From the NCBI RefSeq assembly GCF_014640315.1, contig NZ_BMGS01000015.1, positions 1-64,000 of the forward strand: a stretch of DNA of 64,000 nucleotides. The letters are read 5' to 3'. Of the stretch, positions 17,374 to 26,390 are shown in pieces. Position numbers and translations under genes: made by a program. The stretch comes from Hymenobacter glacieicola (lineage in GTDB: Bacteria > Bacteroidota > Bacteroidia > Cytophagales > Hymenobacteraceae). The notes beneath the pieces were generated by a model. The model searched no databases and had not been told where the DNA came from. It saw only the letters and a program-made list of their open reading frames with translations. Within the stretch, counting starts at the first letter, position 1; every line of letters begins with the position of its first letter.

Positions 17374-19035
17374 GTGCTGGAAAGTATGCAGGAAAACGCC
17401 TTTGGCACGCGGTTTAAATCTGTGAATGTACCCGCCTACACGCGTTACGCTAGTTTGCGCTCTAAAGCAGAGAGTAATGCCAATAAGCATATTCTTAGCC
17501 CCATAGCTCAGTCGTACACCTATAAACTGGATGCCAATGACACGCCCCAGGAATTACTGGGCGGCTCGGTGCAAACTTGGTCTAATACGTGGACCAGACG
17601 AGTGGAAAACAATGGCCTCTATACTTCTATTGCAGCTGTCACACCTATCTGGCGCCCACAGGCTAGTTACGCTTGGCGTGCGCCACTGGTACGACCTACC
17701 GGAGGAACAGCAGTCGGAAGCTTTACGGACTACAACTGGGCCACTGGTGCTTCGCAACATCCTGCCTGGCAAAAGCTTGCGGAAATAGGGCAAGTAAACG
17801 AGTACTCAGCTGGTCTTGAAACACGGGCCCCGCTTAGCGACGCAACCGCCGTCGTTAAGTATGGCTATAATAACAGTCAGGTTCTCTGTCGAGCCCAAAA
17901 CGCCCGGTATGGAGAAATTGCTTACTCAGGTGCGGAAGATGCCCGGCCGAACACTACCTTTTTTGGGGGTGAAGTGGGAGGAGCCGCCTTAGCTTCCATT
18001 GATGTTAGCCACACCGGTCAGTTTAGTGTTAAAGTAAATTCCGCAAACCCAAAGGGATTTTCATTCAACACGCCAATCTCTACAAATGAAGGGGCAAAAC
18101 CAGGTCGCGCATACCAAGCCAGTGTATGGGTGTATAGCCCAACAACCGTTTCGCCGGATGGACGCCTAGTTGCAACGTTGGTTGATGGAAGTGCCACTAC
18201 CACCTTGGCTTCGACATCCTTGACCACAGCAACTCCCGTATTGCGAGCTGGTGCTTGGTGCTTACTGCAATCCACTTTCAACGTTCCTGCATCAGCAGTT
18301 GGTAAACGGTTGGAAGTTAATTGTCAGACAACAGGAGGCACGGTCTATTTTGACGATTTCCGCGTCGCGCCCCTCACGGCCTCACTGGAAGCCTTTGTGT
18401 ATGACTCACAAACCTGGAATCCAACATTCCAGTTGGATAGTAAAAATTTCTACACGCAGTTTGAGTACAATGAGCGTGGGCAGATGTATAAAACCTACGT
18501 GGAAACCCTGTCACCCACTGCCCCACGTCGGCTACTGACAGAAAACACGAGCAATTACGCGCGTGACCGAAAATTTACAATTTCAGCATCTGTTACCGCT
18601 GGAAGTGGGTCTGTCACACCAACTGGCACTACTACACTGTATGTAGGCGATGATCTGCTATTGGAAGGGGCAACACCATCTTGCTCCTGGGCTCTCTCTG
18701 CGTCTTTCCAAGTAGATAATGTTACTTATTGGAACAATGCGACCCTTTCCGACGGCACTCAATTCCACGTGGTGAACAATAATGTAGCCGTCTCGAATGT
18801 CAAGGGAAACCATTCCGTGCAGGTAAGCTTTATCGATTATGGTTACCCTGCACAAGGCACTTGGATGGAGCAAAATTGTGAAACGAATAGCGCTGGTTGT
18901 TACACCGGCAATACCATCTGGGTACAAGCGGACGGGTGCGGCGGTTATATGAATCGTGAAGTCCGGCCAGCCAGTGACCGTTCCCAATGCGTGAACCCTC
19001 CCGGTAATAATTGCGAGGTAATCGTACAAGAATAG
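17374..19035 (+). CDS. C-terminal part of a large secreted surface protein
   Basis: 553 codons from a GTG at 17374; the frame is open upstream to a TAG at 17221-17223 with no good start or signal peptide, so this is probably the 5'-truncated end of a much larger protein. The first 200 residues resemble the end of giant T9SS-associated, RHS-like proteins (SYTYKLDANDTPQELLGG, WSNTWTRRVENNG, PIWRPQASYAW). Residues about 200-350 look like a carbohydrate-binding-type beta-sandwich (GQFSVKVNSANPKGF, GRAYQASVWVYSP, GTVYFDDFRVAPL). The tail (about 380-553) is Gly/Thr-rich with several Cys. No recognisable T9SS sorting motif at the end. It is followed 25 bases later by a lipoprotein gene. Confidence 0.6.
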   Translation: MLESMQENAFGTRFKSVNVPAYTRYASLRSKAESNANKHILSPIAQSYTYKLDANDTPQELLGGSVQTWSNTWTRRVENNGLYTSIAAVTPIWRPQASYAWRAPLVRPTGGTAVGSFTDYNWATGASQHPAWQKLAEIGQVNEYSAGLETRAPLSDATAVVKYGYNNSQVLCRAQNARYGEIAYSGAEDARPNTTFFGGEVGGAALASIDVSHTGQFSVKVNSANPKGFSFNTPISTNEGAKPGRAYQASVWVYSPTTVSPDGRLVATLVDGSATTTLASTSLTTATPVLRAGAWCLLQSTFNVPASAVGKRLEVNCQTTGGTVYFDDFRVAPLTASLEAFVYDSQTWNPTFQLDSKNFYTQFEYNERGQMYKTYVETLSPTAPRRLLTENTSNYARDRKFTISASVTAGSGSVTPTGTTTLYVGDDLLLEGATPSCSWALSASFQVDNVTYWNNATLSDGTQFHVVNNNVAVSNVKGNHSVQVSFIDYGYPAQGTWMEQNCETNSAGCYTGNTIWVQADGCGGYMNREVRPASDRSQCVNPPGNNCEVIVQE

Positions 19036-19060
19036 CCTTTAACTTACTCAGCTGAATGCC

Positions 19061-19765
19061 ATGAGAACTGTCCTCCACCTGTTCAACTTCATCACAATTG
19101 CCTATCTGGCTTCCGCTTGTGGGAAAGACAAAGCTGAGCCAGTAGGAAGTGTTGCAGGAGAAGTCCGGATACTAAATGAATTTGGTCAGCCTGTTATAGA
19201 TAGAAATGGGGTAAAAATTAGCACTTCCACAGGTAGCACTCAAACCAATTCAACAGGTCAATATGAGTTGAGAACATCCAATGGAACGCAATCTATCACC
19301 TATGAAAAACCCTATCTGGGTACGTATAGGTTAACAGACAAAACCATTCAGGGAGCTGTCACGCAACCACTCATCACATTAGGTACTCAACCCATCCGCG
19401 GAGTGCTCAGTATTGTGATAAAGCCCGGTAACAACGCCATATACGTCCAGGGGCTTATGGGTGACGTGACTCCACAAGGACTTCCTCCGCGTAAACACCG
19501 GCTATTCCTGCATACCGCACCCGCATCTCCTCAAGAATATACACTCACGACAAGTGGCGAAACGAATGTTAGTGATGATCAATTTTTTGACGTCATCACC
19601 TTTGATCAACTTCGAGCGGCAGGTCTACTACCGGGACAAATGATTCACATGCGGGCGTACAGCGATAACACATTTGCGGATACCTATACTGATCCTATGA
19701 CGAAGAGAAAAGTATATCCGGCACTTTCCAAGTCTGGTTCCAATACGGTGACCTTTACCTATTGA
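19061..19765 (+). CDS. lipoprotein with carboxypeptidase-regulatory-like domain
   Basis: 234 residues. Lipoprotein signal MRTVLHLFNFITIAYLASAC followed by GKDKAEP. Residues about 28-100 (GSVAGEVRILNEFGQPVIDR, TNSTGQYELRTSNGT, YEKPYLGTYRLTD) fit the beta-sandwich CarboxypepD_reg-like domain common in Bacteroidota surface proteins. The rest is beta-rich and unassigned. It lies 25 bases after the truncated surface-protein gene and is probably co-transcribed. Codon use is less GC-rich than the surroundings, as in its upstream partner, which suggests joint transfer. Confidence 0.65.
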   Translation: MRTVLHLFNFITIAYLASACGKDKAEPVGSVAGEVRILNEFGQPVIDRNGVKISTSTGSTQTNSTGQYELRTSNGTQSITYEKPYLGTYRLTDKTIQGAVTQPLITLGTQPIRGVLSIVIKPGNNAIYVQGLMGDVTPQGLPPRKHRLFLHTAPASPQEYTLTTSGETNVSDDQFFDVITFDQLRAAGLLPGQMIHMRAYSDNTFADTYTDPMTKRKVYPALSKSGSNTVTFTY

Positions 19766-19817
19766 TCATCAGATCAGGGACGGCAGAATTGAATAGGTTT
19801 GCCAGATAATGACTTCA

Positions 19818-20493
19818 TCAAATAGCGTTCTGGTGGAGCAATAGTCTTTTCACGCTCATCGGATGAAACATCTTGCCTCGGCGGGTCTGGTAGCCGGATT
19901 CATTTAAGCGGGCGGCAATTTCCCGCAAAGTCACGCCTGTGGCCCGTAGCAGCTGGGCCAGCTGCGCGGCCTGCCGATTGTGCAGGTTCACCTGCGCGTT
20001 GCGCTGCAACGACTCCCGCGCCTTTTCCCGGGCCGCCGGCGTCAGGTTGGCCGGGGTACCGAGGCGGAAGCCCCGGGCCTTCTTGGCCGCCAGCGCATCC
20101 CGCGTGCGGGTGGAAATGGCCGTGGCTTCCTTTTGGGCCACGGCCGCCAGGATATGGAGGGTAAACTCATCGGCGGCAGGCAGGTCGACGGCCTTAAAGC
20201 GCACGTGACTTTCCATGAGCGCCGCGAGGAAGGCCACGTTGCGGGCCAGCCGGTCGAGCTTGGCCACGAGCAGCACGGCTTGCTCCTGCTTGCTCCTGCT
20301 TGGCCCGGGTGATGGCCGCCTGCAGCTGGGGCCGGGTGTTCTTACGCCCACTCTCAATTTCCACAAACTCCGCCACGATGTGAGCCCCACTGCCGACGAA
20401 GGTGCGCACGGCGGCTTGCTGGGCTTCGAGGCCGAGGCCGGACTGACCTTGGCGGGCGGTACTCACGCGGAAGTACGCAACATAGCGTGTCAT
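19818..20493 (-). pseudogene. serine recombinase broken by a 10-bp tandem duplication
   Basis: From the ATG at 20493 (MTRYVAYFRVSTARQGQSG; catalytic Ser in FRVS) the frame runs to about 20300, where TGCTCCTGCT is present twice in tandem (20281-20290 and 20291-20300). Removing one copy joins it exactly to the remaining frame (LLVAKLDRLARNVAFLAAL to MSVKRLLLHQ) and gives 666 bases or 221 residues, the same size as the intact paralogue at 34939-35610. The C-terminal HTH (GVTLREIAARLNESGYQTRR) is complete. So this is a recently broken resolvase/invertase. A dyad-symmetric sequence lies upstream at 20537-20575. Confidence 0.9.
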
Positions 20494-20536
20494 CGAAAAG
20501 CTGGGATCAGGGAGAAAGTAGGGCAAAATACGGGTT

Positions 20537-20575
20537 TGTCACATGTGTTGAACGGACCGTTCAACTAACGTGACA
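20537..20575. promoter_or_regulatory. dyad-symmetric site upstream of the broken recombinase
   Basis: Axis at 20556: inner arms TTGAACGG / CCGTTCAA (20548-20555, 20557-20564) and outer arms TGTCAC / GTGACA (20537-20542, 20570-20575) are exactly symmetric. The same TGTCA...AACG...CGTT...TGACA plan is seen at 35628-35667 before the intact recombinase. Likely a resolution site or autoregulatory operator. Confidence 0.6.
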
Positions 20576-20651
20576 CAGGCAGGCCAGACTCACAAACGCT
20601 TACTGATCGCCTGGACTAGCCGCCGCTGACGACGGGCAAAACGCGCGCTCA

Positions 20652-21779
20652 CTACCCCAGGTTTGCACCACTATCTAACCGCTGCTGCTCCTGGTGCAGA
20701 AAGGTCTGCAGTTCCGCTTCACTGGGCAGGCCAATTTGGTATTTGCTCACAAATACTTGCTCCGACAGCCCCGTCGTGGCATAATGCACCAACGACTCAT
20801 TTTTCTGCGCACACAGAATCAGACCCACTGGCGGGTTATCTCCCGCACTCATTTCGTGCTCACGGTAGTAGTTCAGGTACACGTTCATCTGCCCGGCATC
20901 GGCATGACTAAAGGCCCCGATCTTCAAATCCACTAGGACGTGGCACTTGAGAATGCGGTGGTAAAACACCAGGTCTACGTACAGGTGCTCATTGTCGAAA
21001 GTCAACCGCTTCTGGCGGGCTTCGAAGCAGAAGCCACGCCCCAGTTCGAGTAAGAAGGTCTGCAGGTGGTCGATAATGGCCTGCTCCAGTTCGCCTTCGC
21101 TGTAGCTGGGCCGCTGCTCGAGGCCGAGGAATTCCAGGACATACGGATTCTTCACCACGTCCCCTACCTGTAGGGGCTGCGTACCGGCATGACCGGCGAG
21201 CACCGCGGCTTTATCCGTCGAAAGTCCCGTGCGCTCATACAAGGCCGACTGAATGGCGCGTTTGAGCTCGCGCACGGACCAGTGGTTGGTCACGCTCTGC
21301 ACCTCATAAAAAGCCCGCTGCAAGGGCGTATCTAGGGTGAGCAACTCAATGAAATGCGAAAAGCTCAACCGCTGCAGCAACAGCACAGGATCAATGCCCA
21401 CCCGGATTGTCGCGTCTGGTAATTGGTCAGACACTGTCTGACCAATTACCGGCAAGGAAAGCCCCGCGGCTTGCAAGGTGCTAGCCTGTGCCACCAGCAG
21501 GCGCGGGTACGCCTGGTACAACTGACGACAGAGCTTGAGGTTGGTCTGGGAGAGCCCGCTCACCCCCCGCGCCCGCAAGCTGCGCGCTAGTTCCACTAAC
21601 AAGCGCTGGCCATAGGCAGCCCGGTCGTGGCCAGCTTGCTCATATTCGGTCACATAGTAGCCCACCAGCCAGTTGCGAGCCGTTAGCCAGTAGTTGACTT
21701 GTTGCACGGCCGCGCGCTGGGCCAGGGTATGCAACTGATCCAGCCGGTCGGCCAAAGAGAGAAACGTCAGGTCGGGCAT
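20652..21779 (-). CDS. DUF1016/YhcG-type PD-(D/E)xK nuclease
   Basis: 375 residues. The N-terminal half (about 1-190) fits the DUF1016_N helical domain (WLTARNWLVGYYVTEYEQAG, GQRLLVELARSLRARGVSGL, WSVRELKRAIQSALYER). The C-terminal half (about 215-370) is the PDDEXK part: LGRGFCFEARQKRL, then YVDLVFYHRILKCHVLVDLK with the Asp and the D-x-K-like residues, and a final KYQIGLP. Such proteins are widespread on mobile elements and near defence genes. The family is nuclease-like but the substrate is unknown. A perfect 16-base inverted repeat lies inside the coding sequence (21418-21450), at a point where the helical domain has a variable loop. Confidence 0.85.
   Translation of the reverse strand: MPDLTFLSLADRLDQLHTLAQRAAVQQVNYWLTARNWLVGYYVTEYEQAGHDRAAYGQRLLVELARSLRARGVSGLSQTNLKLCRQLYQAYPRLLVAQASTLQAAGLSLPVIGQTVSDQLPDATIRVGIDPVLLLQRLSFSHFIELLTLDTPLQRAFYEVQSVTNHWSVRELKRAIQSALYERTGLSTDKAAVLAGHAGTQPLQVGDVVKNPYVLEFLGLEQRPSYSEGELEQAIIDHLQTFLLELGRGFCFEARQKRLTFDNEHLYVDLVFYHRILKCHVLVDLKIGAFSHADAGQMNVYLNYYREHEMSAGDNPPVGLILCAQKNESLVHYATTGLSEQVFVSKYQIGLPSEAELQTFLHQEQQRLDSGANLG
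21418..21450. repeat. perfect inverted repeat within the DUF1016 gene
   Basis: GGTAATTGGTCAGACA at 21418-21433 and its exact inverse at 21435-21450 flank a single base. It encodes LPVIGQTVSDQLP on the minus strand, in a likely variable loop. Could be an inserted palindromic unit tolerated by the protein. Confidence 0.8.
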
Positions 21780-22129
21780 AGACCCGAAGATACAGGAGTA
21801 GGGGTAAAGAAGAGGAGTGTATAGAGGGCAGGCCCGTTTCCGTCTCTAGGACGTTCCTCCTTGGCCTGTAACCGGCCCTAGCGCTGGGCGTGATGCCTTC
21901 CGGAGCGGGCACCGCTACCGGCCCCCAACCTGTTTCCTGATCGTCTCCCCTCTCCGTGCCGCTTACAGGGGGCCACGCCGGGCTGGGGCGTTGCCGCTCA
22001 GAAACAGCCACCTGCTAGGAGCCGGCCCGCAGCAGCCTCCCTGGATAAAAACAAGATCGGGGCTGGTACTGCTGAGTGCTCTCTTGCTGTTTCCCCCTGC
22101 CAGGCAGAAGCGAACGGCAACGGAGCATT
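21780..22129. other. gene-free stretch with copy of a dispersed repeat
   Basis: No supportable gene. 21851-21878 matches 7962-7989 at 25 of 28 bases, followed by a shared GGAGCGGGCACCGCTACCGG-type block. It probably also contains the promoter of the DUF1016 gene. Confidence 0.45.
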
Positions 22130-22624
22130 CTAGAAGAGGTGAGGCGCAAATTCCGCATCGGCTTCTTCGGGCGGAAGTTCCAAGGCGATAAGACCGTACT
22201 CCGTGTGGAACTCCGCTTTCAATCGCTGCAACCTGTACTCGGCCTGCGCATCGTTTGAGGCCCCTTCCGGCGTGCATGCTTCTACCGAGAGACCTAATAG
22301 CAGTCGTCCATGCGGGCTGAAGTAGAGCATCGGCCGGTAGTGCGGGGGCTGGCCGCGAAAGTAGAGGGTAAAGGCCCGGTCTGCTTGGGCCAGCCCGTAC
22401 GCCAGCGTGTTGGCCAGCGTGCCGGAGACAAACCCCTCTGGTGAGCCGGTGGGTCGCACTTTAACATCGTCCCGCACGGCGTCCTCGCTAAGATCGGCGT
22501 AGGCCGACAAGAAGCGGTGGATGCAAGTCAGGGTGCGCTCGCGGGTAGCGATGCAAATGTCCAAGCCGGGCGGCATGACGTCGAGGGAGAGCGTACGGTC
22601 CGCCTTGCGCACGCAAACGGTCAA
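22130..22624 (-). CDS. hypothetical protein
   Basis: 164 residues. Soluble, alpha/beta looking (MTVCVRKADRTLSLDVMPPG, TLTCIHRFLSAYADLSEDAV, RPMLYFSPHGRLLLGLSVE, AEFHTEYGLIALELPPEEAD), with no signal peptide or membrane segment. Balanced composition and a complete frame support a real gene. I recognise no family. It is followed on the same strand, after a 345-base gap containing the repeat, by the DUF1016 gene. Confidence 0.5.
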   Translation of the reverse strand: MTVCVRKADRTLSLDVMPPGLDICIATRERTLTCIHRFLSAYADLSEDAVRDDVKVRPTGSPEGFVSGTLANTLAYGLAQADRAFTLYFRGQPPHYRPMLYFSPHGRLLLGLSVEACTPEGASNDAQAEYRLQRLKAEFHTEYGLIALELPPEEADAEFAPHLF

Positions 22625-22786
22625 CGAGGTGGGGCCCCAAGGTACGACGTTGGCCCTACTTTCCGGTCCCTATGTCGCCTATCCCAACCCGTCCTGTCAG
22701 CTGGGGCTCGTTAAGGTGTACCTTAATGAGCCAATCATAAAAACTGCTAGCCCGGGCTTATCAGGCCTTGTAGGATGCAAAAATGT

Positions 22787-23005
22787 TTAGCTGGACTCAT
22801 TAGCTTCCCTTTTGATGCCGTCAATGAATAGCGTCGAGCTACCGTCCCAATAACAGAATATACAGCGGCCATCCTTCATCTCGTGGTCACAATTAGTATA
22901 CCCATAGAGGTAATGTGAGCACTCTGGGCAAAGCGACATCATATGTGAGGAGTCAGCAAAATAGTTACTCCAACACTCGGCACACTTTCTCACTTCTCTT
23001 TCCAT
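22787..23005 (-). CDS. small zinc-ribbon-like protein
   Basis: 72 residues with four Cys pairs or near-pairs: CAEC, CPEC, a CDH, and CIFC. Two zinc-binding ribbons are therefore likely (CAEC with CPEC; C-x-H with CIFC). Mixed AT-richer codon use compared with neighbours suggests a separate origin. Function unknown; small zinc ribbons often mediate protein or nucleic-acid contacts. Confidence 0.55.
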   Translation of the reverse strand: MEREVRKCAECWSNYFADSSHMMSLCPECSHYLYGYTNCDHEMKDGRCIFCYWDGSSTLFIDGIKREANESS

Positions 23006-23497
23006 CGGATAGCGGATATTTTTTAAAGTAATTCCTATGGAAGTGCCTCCTTAAGAGGGCGCAATAAACAGCACCTTTCGGCATACCTAAAATACCTATG
23101 TTACTTAAACGCCTGAGCCCGCCCCCCCCCCGCAAAGTACCACGATTCGAAACCAAGGGCGGTGGGGAGAAAACCGCCACTTTTCCGAGGTGGCGGGTAG
23201 AGCTCACCTTACGTTAAGCAACTATTCCGGGACAACACAGGAATTTCCTAGTAGTCCACAGAGTGGAAAAGTACTGTTAGTGCACGCCAAGGAAGGCATC
23301 TAGTTTCGAGTTTACGAAACTCGCCGGTCACTGCAGCGAAGGGCTGGCGGTTGGTGCAGGGCAGCTATTCAAGGGCAGGGGCGTTTGGCCCAAATGCTGG
23401 CGGACTTCTCTCAACGGCCTGGGCTTGGGCTCATGCGGAAGAAAAGAGAACTGGGTCGTAGCTTGGGTATGTATTCCTAGCCCTTCTACCCACACGG
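23006..23497. other. gene-free stretch
   Basis: No gene seen. It contains a run of ten C (23122-23131), a homopolymer prone to slippage, and a short hairpin (CCGCCAC / GTGGCGG) just after it. The right end should hold the promoter of the TlpA-like gene. Confidence 0.45.
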
Positions 23498-24730
23498 ATG
23501 ATGCCCTGTATTCCTGCCCGCGGTGCGCGGCTTACCTTAGTGGGAGGAGCGGCCCAGTGGGGACTCTCAGTGCTGCTCGTGCTCGTCTGCGCCCTGCGCG
23601 GCGCGGCGCAAGACGTTGTCGGACTCCCGTTGGTCCGGGAAACGGGCAGCAGTCGGTTTGTATTCTCCACGCAGCCCGACACGGTGCAAACCCCCAACTC
23701 CGTGCCGAAGGGGATCAGTCGTTACCTGCTCAAGTACGTTGAGTTTGGGGGAGGCCTTAGCCCACTGCCGGCACAGCGAGTGAATTTCCTCATCGGGCGC
23801 GACGTCCACGAGCGCATCGTGTTCGTGCCCGCGGCCGGCCCCAATTCGTTATCGTTCCGGGCTCGTGACCAGCAAGTGTTGCCAGCCACGCCAGGCAATA
23901 TCCCGCCGGCGACCTTTCGCATCGCCCTAGAGGGAGTGCGCGGCTCCCAGCGGCTCGAACTTCGGCCGGTGGTCTATGCCACGGGGGAGCGGTACGCTTC
24001 CGCCCGCGAACAGGACTTGTTTCTTCGGCTCGAACTCCGGGGACACCGGTCCACGGCAACCCTGCCCTTGGGCCCGAACCGCCTCGCTCTGCGCGTGACT
24101 CACCCCGGCTACCCGGGCCTCCCCCGGGACCTCGTCTACCCGGACTCCAGTACACAGGTGCGCGTACTGGACGAAAAAAACGCGCCTGTCACCTACCGCC
24201 TGGGCGAATCATTCCTAATGCAGGGACACTTGGTCCGGCTCAGCCACCTCACCCCCGCGGGCGACAGCTTGTACGTGGCCGTCACGGGGCCCGAAAAGTC
24301 GCCCTCCGCCTATGGGAGTACGCCCCAATTGCTGTTTCAGCCCACGGAAGCGACCGATGTCCGGGGCCACCGGGTTCGGTTGACGGGCACCGAGCGGCCC
24401 CTCGTGCTGGACTTCTGGGGCACGTGGTGCAAGCCCTGCGTCGCGCTCACCCCCGCCCTGCACGCGCTACACCGACAGTACGGGGCTTCCATCGACCTGG
24501 TGGGGGTCGCCCTGGACGAGCCGCAGAAGGTAAAACACTACGTGGCGGCCCACGCCATCCCGTGGCCCAACCTTGTCGTGCCGGCGAACCAGGCGCATTC
24601 CTTGCTCACGCAGTGGGAGATTCGCGAATACCCCACCTTCCTGTTAGTGTACAGGGGAAAAGTTCTCTACCGTGGAATTGGGGCGCGGGGGTTTCAAGAA
24701 CTGACGCAGCGCCTAGCCCAACTGCCCTAG
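23498..24730 (+). CDS. TlpA-like thioredoxin-domain protein
   Basis: 410 residues. Signal peptide in the first 38 residues (GLSVLLVLVCALRGAAQ). Residues about 40-280 form a beta-rich N-terminal region of unknown fold. From about 285 to 410 there is a thioredoxin fold: VLDFWGTWCKPCVALTPALH with the redox pair Cys311 and Cys314 (WCKPC), IDLVGVALDE, and the cis-Pro segment REYPTF. Such TlpA/ResA-like proteins reduce periplasmic disulfides, for example in cytochrome maturation or stress. GC-rich single gene. Confidence 0.85.
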   Translation: MMPCIPARGARLTLVGGAAQWGLSVLLVLVCALRGAAQDVVGLPLVRETGSSRFVFSTQPDTVQTPNSVPKGISRYLLKYVEFGGGLSPLPAQRVNFLIGRDVHERIVFVPAAGPNSLSFRARDQQVLPATPGNIPPATFRIALEGVRGSQRLELRPVVYATGERYASAREQDLFLRLELRGHRSTATLPLGPNRLALRVTHPGYPGLPRDLVYPDSSTQVRVLDEKNAPVTYRLGESFLMQGHLVRLSHLTPAGDSLYVAVTGPEKSPSAYGSTPQLLFQPTEATDVRGHRVRLTGTERPLVLDFWGTWCKPCVALTPALHALHRQYGASIDLVGVALDEPQKVKHYVAAHAIPWPNLVVPANQAHSLLTQWEIREYPTFLLVYRGKVLYRGIGARGFQELTQRLAQLP

Positions 24731-24818
24731 CAGGCGTTCACGAAAACGGTCTGAGAAGTAATGTTACGATAACTGAAACAAGGGTTCGTGTGTCCCCTTA
24801 GCGCTTTTAACTCCCCGT

Positions 24819-25109
24819 TTATGGCTCCTCTGCATGAGCAGCTGCGGATGGAATACCATTCTCTATTAGGTCTTGGAATACTTGCAAAATGATTTCCAAC
24901 TTACTCGGGTCTTCGGAGCCAACAAACAAGGCGTCGTTCAAAAAACACTCATACCAATCAGTTGCGGGCTTGATAAAGTTTATCAGGGGGATGGAAGCCT
25001 CTTCCAACGCGGTATCGGACACGTTGATTTTAACGCTCCAACCGGGGTTGCTGCCGGAGAGCAATATGAAACTTTCCCGAAACTCCCATTCGCCTTCGCA
25101 ACGGGCCAT
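24819..25109 (-). CDS. Imm53-like immunity protein
   Basis: 96 residues. The pattern C-EGEWEF then NPGWSVKINVSDTALEEA, DWYECFL and a final PSKLEIILQVFQDLI resembles immunity protein 53 family members (usual core CDGDWEH, TLDNPGW, DW-x-x-C and KLEEIL-x-F). Family members are thought to neutralise polymorphic toxins. The N-terminal WY segment of the family is missing; a TGA lies two codons before the start at 25109. No toxin gene is adjacent, so this may be an orphan immunity gene. Confidence 0.5.
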   Translation of the reverse strand: MARCEGEWEFRESFILLSGSNPGWSVKINVSDTALEEASIPLINFIKPATDWYECFLNDALFVGSEDPSKLEIILQVFQDLIENGIPSAAAHAEEP

Positions 25110-25409
25110 GTATCATGCTTGTAGCCAAGTCAGCGTTTACTTCGAGTATAACTAAACGATTTCATTCGAAAAGGAGGGTAGTACTCGCAGGCAGTTCCGC
25201 TTATAACTCCTGCAGTTCAGCCCTCGGGACGCGACTGGTGTGCAGGCAGTTTTGGAGCCACCTACCCACGGCTTGCTTCTGTTCGGGAGTGCTGGTATGC
25301 AGGAGCAAGTATATTACCGGAAAAAGCGCTGGCGGGCCGTATCGAAGCTCTGAGAAGCGGGCGGGACAACGGAACCCGTCCCGGAACTGAAATCAAACCG
25401 GCCCGTTGG

Positions 25410-26153
25410 TCATTGCTGCCGCGTTACGTGCTTCATGCTTGCGTGCCCGCAGTAAATATCTGTTCCGTTCACGCGGTAATACAGCTTGTCATCTTTCACC
25501 CTAAACCCCGCGCGGATGACGCCCTCTACTCCGCGTTTGGAGAGGACAATCACGTAAAAAAAACGGGTGGCCTTCGGTTGAACGGTTCTTTGCAGCGAAG
25601 ACGGCTGCCGCTGACTATCCACCACCGCCTTCAGGTCCCGTAGCCCGTAATTAAACAAGGGCAATTTGTCCAGGGTCATTTCCTCGGCGGGAAGAATCAG
25701 TTTGAAGTAGTTGTCCGGTAGCGCCGGCTGCTGTTGCAACGCGGCCGGGGCTTCTGTTGACCACTTGAAGGGGGGCGGGGGGGCATCGGCTAAGTTAAAC
25801 GAATCCGCCGGAACGGCTATTGACACGTGGACAGGCGCCGCGGTTTCGTTGACGATGCGCGTCCAGAACACCGCGTAGACGTACTCTCTGCCATCGGGAG
25901 CCGTGTATCTGAGCCCCCCTTTTGGCAAGCTGTTTTCGATAATCACCCGCTTGCCGGTCGAATCCGCGTATTCGTACCACGTGTCGGTATAAGGGGTCTT
26001 GGGCACCGCCACCCGTTGTTGACGGTCGCCCCCCTCAGTTGACTCAGGGGTTTCCGCGCCCGGTTTAACTGCGTCGGGAGGTGATGTACTGGCGTGACCA
26101 CACGAGAGTAGCACCGCGGGCAGCGCCAGCCAGTGTATCAGAATGGTTCTCAT
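25410..26153 (-). CDS. putative lipoprotein
   Basis: 247 residues from the ATG at 26153, which starts a lipoprotein signal (MRTILIHWLALPAVLLSCGH, lipobox LLSC). The frame is open upstream to 26519 only because of the GC-rich inverted repeat there. After an Ala/Pro/Glu-rich linker, residues about 50-247 are beta-rich (YEYADSTGKRVIIENSLP, EYVYAVFWTRIVNETAAPVH) and end in RVNGTDIYCGHASMKH. Possibly a DUF4352-like or related extracytoplasmic sandwich domain. Outer-membrane or periplasmic anchoring expected; function unknown. Confidence 0.65.
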   Translation of the reverse strand: MRTILIHWLALPAVLLSCGHASTSPPDAVKPGAETPESTEGGDRQQRVAVPKTPYTDTWYEYADSTGKRVIIENSLPKGGLRYTAPDGREYVYAVFWTRIVNETAAPVHVSIAVPADSFNLADAPPPPFKWSTEAPAALQQQPALPDNYFKLILPAEEMTLDKLPLFNYGLRDLKAVVDSQRQPSSLQRTVQPKATRFFYVIVLSKRGVEGVIRAGFRVKDDKLYYRVNGTDIYCGHASMKHVTRQQ

Positions 26154-26390
26154 AGTTTTCAGCTGGCGCGCAGCCGGTGCGTAGCCTCGCTTCCGGTAAC
26201 TGGTGTGTGCCTTTTTGGTGGGGCTGCCACGTTCCCTCCCCTGGCGGTGGAAGTATGCCCCTGCCGGCCGAAAGTACCACTTCCGGCACCAATCAAAAAG
26301 GTAGTTGCTCCTTCGCTGGGTTTTCAGGGCAGCTTTCTCCAGTCGCTTGCTTACGGGGCCCGGGTGTGGTGTCGCTCCAGAAAGCGGCTT

